Positions 1 to 5,443 of a stretch of 5,443 bases of DNA are shown here, one piece after another. The DNA is taken from positions 1 through 5,443 of the forward strand of contig QMQA01000108.1 of assembly GCA_003648845.1 (NCBI GenBank), read 5' to 3'. The translations under genes were made by a program, and so were the position numbers. This DNA comes from Candidatus Aerophobota bacterium (lineage in GTDB: Bacteria > Aerophobota > Aerophobia > Aerophobales > B3-G15). The notes beneath the pieces were generated by a model, which made no database searches, had not been told where the DNA came from, and worked only from the letters and a program-made list of their open reading frames with translations. Within the stretch, counting starts at the first letter, position 1. Each line of letters opens with the position of its first letter.

Positions 1-244
1 GTTCCTGGTGAATCTCTATTACTTTGCCAGTTACAGGAGAGTTTAAGTCGGCAACAGCTTTAACAGATTCTATACTGCCAAAAGGAGAGCCCCGTGTTAG
101 TTTTTCTTCTACCGGGGGGAGCTCTATATATACAAGATCAGTGAGCTTTTTTACTGCAAAATCTGTAATCCCGACAACTCCTATATCTTTATCAACTTTT
201 ATCCACTCATGGGTTCTGGTGTATTTTAAGTTCCTGGGATACAT
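1..244 (-). CDS. gcvH: Glycine cleavage system H protein, 3' end cut off by the window edge
   Basis: GcvH is the lipoyl carrier of the glycine cleavage system. It shuttles the aminomethyl group between P, T and L proteins in the cytoplasm. 81 codons are visible of a family length near 125-130. The N-terminus MYPRNLKYTRTHEWI matches the family's opening block, followed by a VVGITDFA segment and the lipoylation motif ESVKAV, with Lys62 as the expected lipoyl-lysine and SPVTGKV just after it. The start ATG (242-244) has an AGGAG Shine-Dalgarno at 253-257 with an 8-nt spacer, so this start is well supported. The gene begins inside the end of the upstream SHMT-GcvT gene (19-nt overlap), which suggests translational coupling and co-expression of T and H proteins. 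Nothing odd is seen in the visible part. The family call is very secure; only the C-terminal third is missing. Confidence 0.95.
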   Translation of the reverse strand, partial: MYPRNLKYTRTHEWIKVDKDIGVVGITDFAVKKLTDLVYIELPPVEEKLTRGSPFGSIESVKAVADLNSPVTGKVIEIHQE

Positions 245-3200
245 GGACTTTTCTCCTCATCGATTTTCTCCGGAAACCGAGGCAGAACTATAGCTTCCTG
301 GGGAAGTACAGTCCTGTCTCCTTCACTTAGATTTTCTGCAGACTTTTCCTGAAATCTTCCCCGGGGAAGGGGAAATATTGCAATTTCCTCCCCTTCTTGA
401 ATTCTTTCATCAACGAAGGCAAGGCCAACTTGAAAATCTTTTGCCAGAGCACAGCTTGTAACCCTTCCAATATATCTTCCCTGTTTGTCCACCACAGGAT
501 CCTCCGACCTTATCATCCTGCCATAGCTTGATTTTAGCCTGAACCTTATAATTTTCTTTTCTCTTTTTTTCTCTTTTTTCAGCAGAGCCTCTCTTCCAAT
601 AAAAAAGGGTTTGTGAAACTTAACAAAAGCTCCATACCCTGCCTCAATGGGGTTAATTTGGTGCCTTCCGGCAAGCTCATGTCCGTGTAGAGGAAGACCG
701 GCTTCCACTCTAAGTGAGTCTCTTGCTCCCAGACCGCAGGGTTTAACTTCAAACTCTCTGCCTTTTTCCAGAATCAAATTCCAGATAATAGAGGCATCTT
801 CTGGATGGAGGTAAAACTCAAAACCCATATCCTCTCCGGTATAACCTGTGCGGGAGATTATTGTATTTTTCCCGGCAAGCTCACCCTCCACAAATTCGTT
901 TTTTTCAAGCCTTTTTATATTTTCCCACAGATTTTCATCTACTAATTTTTTCAGAATAAAACCTGATGCAGGTCCCTGGAGAGCTATATCTATTTTTCGC
1001 TCATCTTGTGCTGATGCATCTTTTAAATTCTTGATATTTACAGAAGCTTTGACCTCTCTTGCCGGGTAATTTTTATCTATAATGTACTTTTTAGAGGCGA
1101 CTGCCTTAAGCCAGCTTAAAACTTTCTCCTGATTGGCAGCATTACAAACAATCATATATTTTTCTCCAGAGCGGCAATAAACCATAATGTCATCTATCAC
1201 ATTCCCCTCAGGGTCGAGAAGAAAACTGTACTGAGACTGACCAGGTTTTATCCATCGAACATAGTTGGTACAGGCTACATCCAGGAAATCAGCAGCTCCC
1301 TTTCCACTCACTTCCAGGACCCCCATATGAGTTACATCAAAAATTCCTGCTCGCTCTCTTACCGCTCTGTGTTCCTCAGCAATGCCTGTATAATAAAGAG
1401 GCATTTCCCATCCAGCAAACCTGGTAAATTTTGCTCCCAGTTTTAAATGCTCTGTGTGTAAAAAAGATTTTTTAATCTTTTCCTTCCCAGCGTAGTGAAA
1501 TTTCTTTTTTTCTACTTTTAAAGATATATTTTGAATAAAAAGGTGTTGTCCAATAAAATAAGGCTTGGACAGATCAAACCAGGAGGGAAAATCTTTATAC
1601 AGAGATAAACCATCAATTTCAGCCTCTTGCTTTAACCGGAGTCTATCTTTTAACTTGGGATTTTCTGGATTAGTTTTTAACTTTCCCTCCATTTTCCTCA
1701 AAATCTCTTCTTTCCCTTCTTTCACTTGTTCCACTACTACAGGTCCCTGAATTTTGGCAAATATATCCTGAGGATCAAAAATAATGTATCCATCTGATAA
1801 ACCCTCCAGCCAGCACTTTACTTTTTGTATACTGGAAGAGGTTGTTGCCACCAGATAATAATCTTTTCCCTTCTCATCGGGAGGCAAACGGAGGATTGAA
1901 ACATCAGCAATGAGTTTTCCTTCGGCATCTAAGAGGAAGGAGGGGGTGACATCACCTGGTTTAAGTTCTGCTATATTGGCAGTGGATACCTCTTGCAGGA
2001 AAGGTTTTGCCCTTTCTCCGCTTACCCTTAGTATTTCCATATTGCTGATTTTTTCTGTCCCTGTCTCTTGCTTGGATGAAGAGGACTGTTCTTGATAAGA
2101 GACAAATTCAAAAATTTTTCTCTTATCCTCTACCTCACCTTCTTTTTCCTGGATTAGCTCCCTTACCTGTTTTTTTACCTCTTCTATTATCTCAAGATTT
2201 ATTTTTCCTCTGGGCAAGTCCCCGGTTAATCCTTTATACATGAAAGGTTGAATGTTGACCAGTACCCGGTGAACAAGTTCTGCTATTTTCTCCATATCCT
2301 CTTTTTCAAACCCTCGTTGAGTAACCCAGGGAGTTCCAAGTCTTATGCCGCTTGCCTCAGCAGCTGTTTCATCACCAGGGATTGTGTTTTTGTTAACTAC
2401 CAGACCACAGAGATCCAGAATCCGGGCAGCTATTTCTCCTTTTAAGGGAAAGCCGGTCCTTGTTTTAATGGCATTCAGGTCAACCAGTAAAAGGTGAGTA
2501 TCGGTCCCTCCATAGGCCATCTTCAGCCCTTTTTTTTCTAAAGAGGAGGCTAAGGCTTTGGCATTTTCAACAATTTTTTCCTGCAGTTTTTTAAACTCCT
2601 CTGTTTGTGTAATTTTAAATGTAGTTGCTATAGCTGCAATCTTGTTGATGTGAGGACCTCCCTGTTCTCCAGGAAAAACAGCCTCGTCTATTAGCTTAGC
2701 TTTTTCTCTATCAGTAGTCAAGATAACTGCTCCCCGGGGACCACAGAGGGTTTTATGAGTTGTAAAGGTGATAACATCAGCAAAGCCTACTGGATTAGGA
2801 TATACTCCAGCAACCACAAGTCCTGCAACATGGGCAATATCGGCAAAAAGAAGTGCTCCTACACTGTCGGCAATTTCTCTAAATTTTTTCCAGTCAACAC
2901 TCCAGGGGTAGGCACTATAACCTGCAATTACTATTCTGGGTTGGTGCTCTAAAGCAAGCTCTTTTATAGCATCGTAGTTAAGTTTTCCAGTTACAGGATC
3001 TGCCTCATATGAGACAGCCCTGTAGTATTTTCCGGAGCGATTAAATTCACTCCCATGGGTAAGATGTCCTCCATGAGATAAGTGCATACCCATAATTGTA
3101 TCACCGGGTTTAAGGAAGGCTGCATAAACAGCGTTATTTGCTGCTGCTCCTGATAATGGTTGGACATTAACAAAAATTTTGTCTGCACTTACTTTATCTG

Positions 3201-3570
3201 TGGCAAAGCACTTTGCTATCCTTCTTTGGGCAAGAGATTCAACAAAATCAGCAAACTCAACCCCTTTGTAAAAACGTCTGTCAGAATAGCGTCTGTAGTA
3301 AGCAAGCTGGTAATCAAAGTCAAGTAAGACCTTTTCATCATTTTCTTCACTCATTCTCGGGGAAGGATATCCTTCAGCGTAAAGACTGGTGAAAGGCGAT
3401 GCCAGGGCTTCTCGAACAGGCCTGGGGCAGATGCTTTCTGATGGTATAAGAATGATCTTTTGTAGCTGTCTCACTCTTTCAAAATCGATAACAAGGTCCA
3501 CATCAGGGTCTATTTTGGAAAGATCTGTATCAAGATAATATGAATAATCTCTGTCTTTTTTTTCTTTCAT
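226..3570 (-). CDS. Fusion: serine hydroxymethyltransferase + degenerate GcvT-like domain + glycine cleavage T protein
   Basis: One unbroken 1114-residue frame. Residues about 17-475 are SHMT (serine + THF to glycine + 5,10-methylene-THF): YAEGYP at 64-69, HLSHGGHLTHG at 163-173, DIAHVAGL with D244 and H247, the PLP-lysine motif THKTL (K273), GGTDTHL near 354, and SGIRLGTP (R410). Residues 474-509 form a charged, Ser-rich linker. Residues about 510-705 are a shortened GcvT-like copy (separate entry). Residues about 703-1105 are a full GcvT (aminomethyltransferase): FAGWEMPLYY at 718-727, FDVTHM, the conserved D793-D794, GYTGED, GLGARDSLRVEAG at 946-958 and FFIGREAL. All key residues of both enzymes are present, so both activities are expected (inference). 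E. coli SHMT is 417 and T protein 364 residues, as separate proteins. The start ATG overlaps the aminotransferase stop (ATGA); only a weak ribosome site precedes it, so coupling is likely. Residues 17-46 align with the normal SHMT beginning, supporting this start. The SHMT part belongs to a divergent group (SES for the usual SEN at 44-46, and an insert of about 27 residues). Confidence 0.95.
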   Translation of the reverse strand: MKEKKDRDYSYYLDTDLSKIDPDVDLVIDFERVRQLQKIILIPSESICPRPVREALASPFTSLYAEGYPSPRMSEENDEKVLLDFDYQLAYYRRYSDRRFYKGVEFADFVESLAQRRIAKCFATDKVSADKIFVNVQPLSGAAANNAVYAAFLKPGDTIMGMHLSHGGHLTHGSEFNRSGKYYRAVSYEADPVTGKLNYDAIKELALEHQPRIVIAGYSAYPWSVDWKKFREIADSVGALLFADIAHVAGLVVAGVYPNPVGFADVITFTTHKTLCGPRGAVILTTDREKAKLIDEAVFPGEQGGPHINKIAAIATTFKITQTEEFKKLQEKIVENAKALASSLEKKGLKMAYGGTDTHLLLVDLNAIKTRTGFPLKGEIAARILDLCGLVVNKNTIPGDETAAEASGIRLGTPWVTQRGFEKEDMEKIAELVHRVLVNIQPFMYKGLTGDLPRGKINLEIIEEVKKQVRELIQEKEGEVEDKRKIFEFVSYQEQSSSSKQETGTEKISNMEILRVSGERAKPFLQEVSTANIAELKPGDVTPSFLLDAEGKLIADVSILRLPPDEKGKDYYLVATTSSSIQKVKCWLEGLSDGYIIFDPQDIFAKIQGPVVVEQVKEGKEEILRKMEGKLKTNPENPKLKDRLRLKQEAEIDGLSLYKDFPSWFDLSKPYFIGQHLFIQNISLKVEKKKFHYAGKEKIKKSFLHTEHLKLGAKFTRFAGWEMPLYYTGIAEEHRAVRERAGIFDVTHMGVLEVSGKGAADFLDVACTNYVRWIKPGQSQYSFLLDPEGNVIDDIMVYCRSGEKYMIVCNAANQEKVLSWLKAVASKKYIIDKNYPAREVKASVNIKNLKDASAQDERKIDIALQGPASGFILKKLVDENLWENIKRLEKNEFVEGELAGKNTIISRTGYTGEDMGFEFYLHPEDASIIWNLILEKGREFEVKPCGLGARDSLRVEAGLPLHGHELAGRHQINPIEAGYGAFVKFHKPFFIGREALLKKEKKREKKIIRFRLKSSYGRMIRSEDPVVDKQGRYIGRVTSCALAKDFQVGLAFVDERIQEGEEIAIFPLPRGRFQEKSAENLSEGDRTVLPQEAIVLPRFPEKIDEEKSPCIPGT
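253..257 (-). promoter_or_regulatory. Ribosome binding site of gcvH inside the upstream gene
   Basis: AGGAG on the minus strand lies 8 nt before the gcvH ATG and within the last codons of the SHMT-GcvT frame. It fixes the gcvH start at 244 and explains how the overlapping gene is translated. Confidence 0.8.
1456..2043 (-). other. Internal degenerate GcvT-like domain within the fusion (residues ~510-705)
   Basis: This segment aligns to the start of the true GcvT domain further along the same protein. MEILRVSGERAKPFL (511-525) matches MGVLEVSGKGAADFL (749-763) at 8 of 15 positions. KPGDVTPSFLLDAEGKLIAD (537-556) matches KPGQSQYSFLLDPEGNVIDD (775-794). Its later part also parallels GcvT: DRLRL (642-646) with DSLRV (951-955), and SKPYFIGQHL (668-677) with HKPFFIGREA (986-995). 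The FAGWEMP block, the GYTGED block and the GLGARD approach are missing. The first Asp of the conserved pair, D793 in the true domain, is Ala555 here. In T proteins this Asp is, to my knowledge, the residue contacting folate and important for catalysis. The PYFIGQ ending also recalls the YgfZ branch of the superfamily. Most likely a non-catalytic, structural or folate-binding duplicate (inference). Confidence 0.8.
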
Positions 3571-4754
3571 TTTTCTACCACTTTTTTAATTCTTCTTAGC
3601 CCCTCCAGAATATCTTCTTTTGAGGTAGCGTAGGATAATCTTATGTATTCGTCTTTTTCTCCCTCACATCTTTGTCCGAAACAGGTTCTACCCAGAACTG
3701 CTACACCTGCCTCATAAAGGAGATAATCCTGCAGTTTTCTTGAGTTTTCAAGGTTGAGATTGCGGCAAACCTCAGTAACATTAGGGTATATGTAAAAAGC
3801 TCCTTTTGGTTTAACACATCTTATTCCTTTTATTTCGTTTAATCCTTCCCAGATAATATCGCGCCTTTCTTTAAATTCTTTCACCATAGCCAAAGAGGCA
3901 TCCTGTGGTCCCTCCAGAGCATTTACTCCTGCATATTGAATAAAGGTGTTTGTACAGGAGTTGACATTGGTCTGGATTCTTGTAACATCCTGTGCCAGAT
4001 CTTTTCTCATCACCCCAAATCCTAACCTCCAGCCAGTCATGGCATAAGTTTTGGAAAAGCCGTCTATTAAAATCGTTCTTTCCTTCATTCCCGGAATGGA
4101 GGCAATACTATTAAATTCTGTATCATAAATAATTTGGGAATAAATCTCATCTGACATAATCCAGATCTCTTTTTTCTTCGATATCTCAGCAATCATTTCC
4201 AGGTCATCCCGGCTTAGTATACCACCTGTAGGGTTATGAGGAGAGTTAATAATAATCATTTTTGTTTTATCAGTTATTCTTTTCTCCAGCTCTTGAGGGT
4301 CAAAACTGAACTCTCTTTCCTCCAGAAGAGGAAGAGGAACAGGTTTTGCTCCCACAAAATTTATGAAAGATTCATAAATTGGAAAACCTGGATTGGGATA
4401 TATCACCTCATCTCCTTCGTTAACACAGGCCAGAATACCGTAAGCAATGATTGGTTTTGCTCCCGGAGTAACTACCACTTCTTCAGGATCTACTTCTATA
4501 TCTCTTGTCTTAGAAATATAGCGGGCAATTGATTCTCTTAAAGAAAGAACACCAGCTGAGGGAGAATAATGGGTATATCCTTCTTTAAGTGCATTCATTG
4601 CTGCATCTTTAATATGGACTGGTGTATCAAAATCAGGCTCACCGATGGCAAAGCTTATAATGTCTTTACCTTTTCTCTTAAGCTCATTTACCCGGGCCAA
4701 AACTTCAAAGGCCGTTTCAGTTCCTAACCTTTTCATCCTTTTTGCTTTCTGCAT
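3567..4754 (-). CDS. Class I/II PLP-dependent aminotransferase (aspartate aminotransferase-like, AAT-I gamma type)
   Basis: A 395-residue fold-type I aminotransferase, cytosolic, transferring an amino group between an amino acid and a 2-oxo acid through pyridoxal phosphate. Visible motifs: GEPDFDTP (38-45), NSPHNPTGG (170-178, Asn174), SDEIYS (201-206, Asp202 and Tyr205), the Schiff-base motif SKTYAMTGWR (Lys235, Arg243) and the carboxylate-binding Arg372 in YIRLSYA. Length and motif spacing are normal. I place the start at 4754, where GGGAGG (4760-4765) lies 5 nt upstream; an in-frame ATG nine codons earlier (4781) lies in the leader near the predicted transcript start and has no ribosome site. 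First gene of the operon, with its stop overlapping the SHMT-GcvT start by 4 nt. Substrate cannot be read from sequence: aspartate is the default name, but its position with SHMT and glycine cleavage genes makes alanine, serine or glyoxylate/glycine chemistry plausible (inference). Confidence 0.95.
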   Translation of the reverse strand: MQKAKRMKRLGTETAFEVLARVNELKRKGKDIISFAIGEPDFDTPVHIKDAAMNALKEGYTHYSPSAGVLSLRESIARYISKTRDIEVDPEEVVVTPGAKPIIAYGILACVNEGDEVIYPNPGFPIYESFINFVGAKPVPLPLLEEREFSFDPQELEKRITDKTKMIIINSPHNPTGGILSRDDLEMIAEISKKKEIWIMSDEIYSQIIYDTEFNSIASIPGMKERTILIDGFSKTYAMTGWRLGFGVMRKDLAQDVTRIQTNVNSCTNTFIQYAGVNALEGPQDASLAMVKEFKERRDIIWEGLNEIKGIRCVKPKGAFYIYPNVTEVCRNLNLENSRKLQDYLLYEAGVAVLGRTCFGQRCEGEKDEYIRLSYATSKEDILEGLRRIKKVVEK

Positions 4755-4759
4755 ATTGT

Positions 4760-4765
4760 CCTCCC
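4760..4765 (-). promoter_or_regulatory. Ribosome binding site deciding the aminotransferase start
   Basis: GGGAGG on the minus strand, with a 5-nt spacer (ACAAT) to the ATG at 4752-4754. It favours the internal Met over the upstream in-frame ATG at 4781. Confidence 0.85.
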
Positions 4766-4797
4766 AGAAAAAATATATCAAAAATATTCAATTTGTA

Positions 4798-4825
4798 TTT
4801 ATAACATACATAAAGAATATGTCAA
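4798..4825 (-). promoter_or_regulatory. Sigma70-type promoter of the aminotransferase-SHMT/GcvT-GcvH operon
   Basis: On the minus strand a perfect -35 box TTGACA (4820-4825) is followed after 16 bp by TATAAA (4798-4803), five of six matches to the -10 consensus. Transcription would begin near 4791, giving a leader of about 36 nt. That leader is too short for a glycine riboswitch or another large control element. The right edge of the insertion-derived element lies only 10 bp upstream of the -35 box. Confidence 0.8.
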
Positions 4826-4835
4826 GTTAATTTCT

Positions 4836-4866
4836 CCAAGACTTTCCCCAAAATTTTTAAGAACTA
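4836..4866 (+). repeat. Terminal inverted repeat, end next to the operon promoter
   Basis: Begins CCAAGACTTTCCCC and matches the reverse complement of 5177-5204, apart from a two-base AG/GA swap at positions 4-5, two extra T and one extra A. The perfect core is 4841-4856. Confidence 0.8.
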
Positions 4867-4873
4867 AAAATAT

Positions 4874-5047
4874 CTAAAGGTATATCTCCATTATCCATAA
4901 AGTATCTCCATCTTTTGAAGCCTGGATACCATAGATCATCTGGTGGATAAACTTTCTTTTGGGTTTATCTAAATCTTTGGACATCTTTGCAGAAAATCTT
5001 GATATCTGTGATTTTATCTTTGCCGCTGTTTTAGTGGAATTAGCCAT
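4874..5047 (-). pseudogene. Remnant of an IS4-like (DDE) transposase, N-terminal fragment
   Basis: A 57-residue frame starting MANSTKTAAK, with GAGGAG (5058-5063) 10 nt upstream. Residues 10-45 (core DKPKRKFIHQMIYGIQASK at 27-45) resemble from memory the N-terminal helical region of IS4-like transposases. In those proteins this region is followed by a long DDE catalytic domain. Here the resemblance stops at about residue 46 and the frame ends eleven codons later, close to the terminal repeat, so no catalytic residues remain. The last residues could be the original C-terminus joined by an internal deletion, or out-of-frame sequence; this cannot be decided here. It lies wholly within the inverted repeats, which supports a transposon origin. 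The family name is moderately sure; the truncation is clear. Confidence 0.6.
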
Positions 5048-5152
5048 AGTAAAGATGCTCCTCTTTTAGAAGTTTCCCTAAAATTTTACCTCAAAATACG
5101 TATATCTCAAAATAATTTTACCTATTCCACTTACTAAATTGCTATATTCCTT

Positions 5153-5161
5153 ATTATATCA
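5153..5161 (-). promoter_or_regulatory. Possible extended -10 promoter of the transposase remnant
   Basis: TGATATAAT on the minus strand fits the extended -10 pattern TGnTATAAT and lies about 106 bp upstream of the remnant's start codon. No convincing -35 box is seen 16-18 bp upstream. In this AT-rich stretch a chance match is possible. Confidence 0.35.
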
Positions 5162-5176
5162 TTATTTCAAAGAAAA

Positions 5177-5204
5177 TAGTCTTAAATTTTGGGGAAAGTT
5201 CTGG
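5177..5204 (-). repeat. Terminal inverted repeat, distal end
   Basis: Read on the minus strand it begins CCAGAACTTTCCCC and mirrors 4836-4866; the perfect 16-bp core lies at 5184-5199. Confidence 0.8.
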
Positions 5205-5225
5205 TACAAAAAGCCCGGAATACCC

Positions 5226-5254
5226 TTTACAAGGAATAAAAAGTTTGTTAAAAT
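5226..5254 (+). promoter_or_regulatory. Likely sigma70-type promoter for the divergent plus-strand unit
   Basis: TTTACA (5226-5231) and TAAAAT (5249-5254) are separated by exactly 17 bp, each matching five of six consensus bases. Transcription would start near 5261 and run towards the partial gene at the window end, giving a leader of about 165 nt. That leader contains the small frame at 5279-5398 and weak hairpins, for example CTCG/CGAG at 5334-5348. Confidence 0.55.
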
Positions 5255-5278
5255 GGGTCATCATTCTAAGCCTAAAAA

Positions 5279-5398
5279 ATGTTTGCAGGTGCTTTAAGAA
5301 GGAGAAGACTGGCCTCTTTTTTGGTCGGGAATCCTCGTAACCTTCGAGTTGAAGATCTGGAAGAGATTTTCTGCAAATCTATCAAGGGAGAGCTCTAA
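5279..5398 (+). CDS. Doubtful 39-residue ORF in the leader of the divergent unit
   Basis: An ATG-to-TAA frame of 39 codons beginning MFAGALRRRRLASF and ending EEIFCKSIKGEL. It is Arg-rich at the start and contains an acidic, helix-like stretch VEDLEEIF. I do not recognise it. No Shine-Dalgarno precedes the ATG, and an in-frame stop lies just upstream (5273-5275), so there is no longer version. It ends 27 nt before the ATG of the next gene. It may be a small protein, a leader peptide or chance. Confidence 0.25.
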   Translation: MFAGALRRRRLASFLVGNPRNLRVEDLEEIFCKSIKGEL

Positions 5399-5414
5399 CA
5401 ATACTCTTTTAGAG
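5393..5414 (+). promoter_or_regulatory. Small hairpin next to the Shine-Dalgarno of the terminal partial gene
   Basis: CTCTAA (5393-5398) can pair with TTAGAG (5409-5414) around a 10-nt loop. The 3' arm touches the first G of the GGGAGG ribosome site. A six-pair AT-rich stem is weak, so any effect on translation is speculative. Confidence 0.25.
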
Positions 5415-5425
5415 GGAGGATGATT

Positions 5426-5443
5426 ATGCCTAAGGGATATAAA
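5426..5443 (+). CDS. Start of an unidentified plus-strand gene, cut by the window end
   Basis: GGGAGG (5414-5419) lies 6 nt before an ATG at 5426-5428, followed by codons for PKGYK up to the window edge. An in-frame ATG at 5420 directly abuts the ribosome site and is less likely as the start. Six codons are too few to name a product. A basic start of this kind occurs in many proteins, including transposase-associated ones, so no function is offered. Confidence 0.45.

Larger units (their letters stand above)
4836..5204 (-). mobile_element. MITE-like deletion derivative of an insertion sequence (369 bp)
   Basis: Bounded by imperfect inverted repeats, 4836-4866 and 5177-5204, which share a 16-bp perfect core ACTTTCCCCAAAATTT. 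Inside is only a 57-codon frame resembling a transposase N-terminus, with its own ribosome site and AT-rich leader. An intact IS of this type would need well over 1 kb, so most of the transposase has been lost while both ends remain. No clear target-site duplication is visible outside the repeats, which suggests an old insertion or imprecise ends. It may still be mobilised by a full-length relative elsewhere in the genome (inference). Confidence 0.7.

Noticed and set aside
24..2952. Several plus-strand open frames of 61-89 codons opposite the fusion gene and gcvH
   Set aside because: They lie antisense to clearly coding, motif-rich genes, show no family features and have no consistent ribosome sites; they are shadows.
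2991..3188. Minus-strand 65-codon frame inside the SHMT domain
   Set aside because: It is an out-of-frame reading of conserved SHMT sequence (the HLSHGGHLTHG region) and not a gene.
4236..4532. Plus-strand 98-codon frame opposite the aminotransferase
   Set aside because: It is antisense to conserved aminotransferase motifs and its Asn/Phe/Ser-rich product looks like reverse-frame translation.
4755..4781. Longer aminotransferase start nine codons upstream
   Set aside because: The ATG at 4781 lies near the predicted transcript start with no ribosome site, whereas the ATG at 4754 has GGGAGG 5 nt upstream and begins where family similarity begins.
4986..5377. 14-bp inverted match between TTTGCAGAAAATCT (4986-4999) and 5364-5377
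   Set aside because: It is short, AT-rich and lies inside unrelated coding-like sequence, with no extension on either side; probably chance.
5294..5443. Minus-strand open frame running in from the window's right edge
   Set aside because: It has no start codon in the window, unrecognised product and no ribosome site; the plus-strand signals here are stronger.
4826..5443. tRNA, CRISPR array or rho-independent terminator in the intergenic region
   Set aside because: I looked for repeats with regular spacing, cloverleaf arms and GC-rich stems followed by T runs and found none convincing.

Overview
The window looks like part of a low-to-moderate-GC anaerobic bacterial chromosome. The signs are AT-rich intergenic DNA, strong GGAGG-type ribosome binding sites, a sigma70-type TTGACA/TATAAA promoter and Lys/Glu/Ile-rich proteins. 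The lineage cannot be fixed from sequence alone; a Firmicutes, Halanaerobiales or Atribacterota type organism would fit (inference).

Positions 1-4825 hold one minus-strand operon for serine/glycine/one-carbon metabolism. It has a clear promoter at 4798-4825, then a class I PLP-dependent aminotransferase (3567-4754). Next comes an unusual 1114-residue fusion of serine hydroxymethyltransferase (SHMT, GlyA) with the glycine cleavage T protein (GcvT) (226-3570). Last is the H protein GcvH (244 down to the window edge, incomplete). The genes are coupled: a 4-nt ATGA overlap joins the first two, and the last two overlap by 19 nt. Serine to glycine plus methylene-THF (SHMT), and glycine cleavage or synthesis on the lipoyl arm of H protein with methylene-THF formed by T protein, would thus be made from one transcript, with two of the steps on one polypeptide. 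P protein and lipoamide dehydrogenase are not in the window; they may lie beyond position 1.

The fusion is not simply two domains. Between SHMT and the intact GcvT lies a third segment of about 195 residues. It is a shortened, diverged copy of GcvT in which the conserved Asp pair has become Ala-Asp and the central GYTGE block is absent. This reads as an internal duplication that has become a YgfZ-like or structural domain.

Positions 4836-5204 are a 369-bp element bounded by imperfect 28-31 bp inverted repeats with a 16-bp perfect core. It carries a 57-codon open frame whose start resembles the N-terminus of a DDE (IS4-like) transposase. It looks like an internally deleted, MITE-like insertion-sequence derivative, sitting 10 bp upstream of the operon's -35 box.

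Positions 5205-5443 appear to start a divergent plus-strand unit: a promoter-like pair at 5226-5254, a doubtful 39-codon ORF, and a good Shine-Dalgarno site leading to a gene of which only six codons are inside the window.
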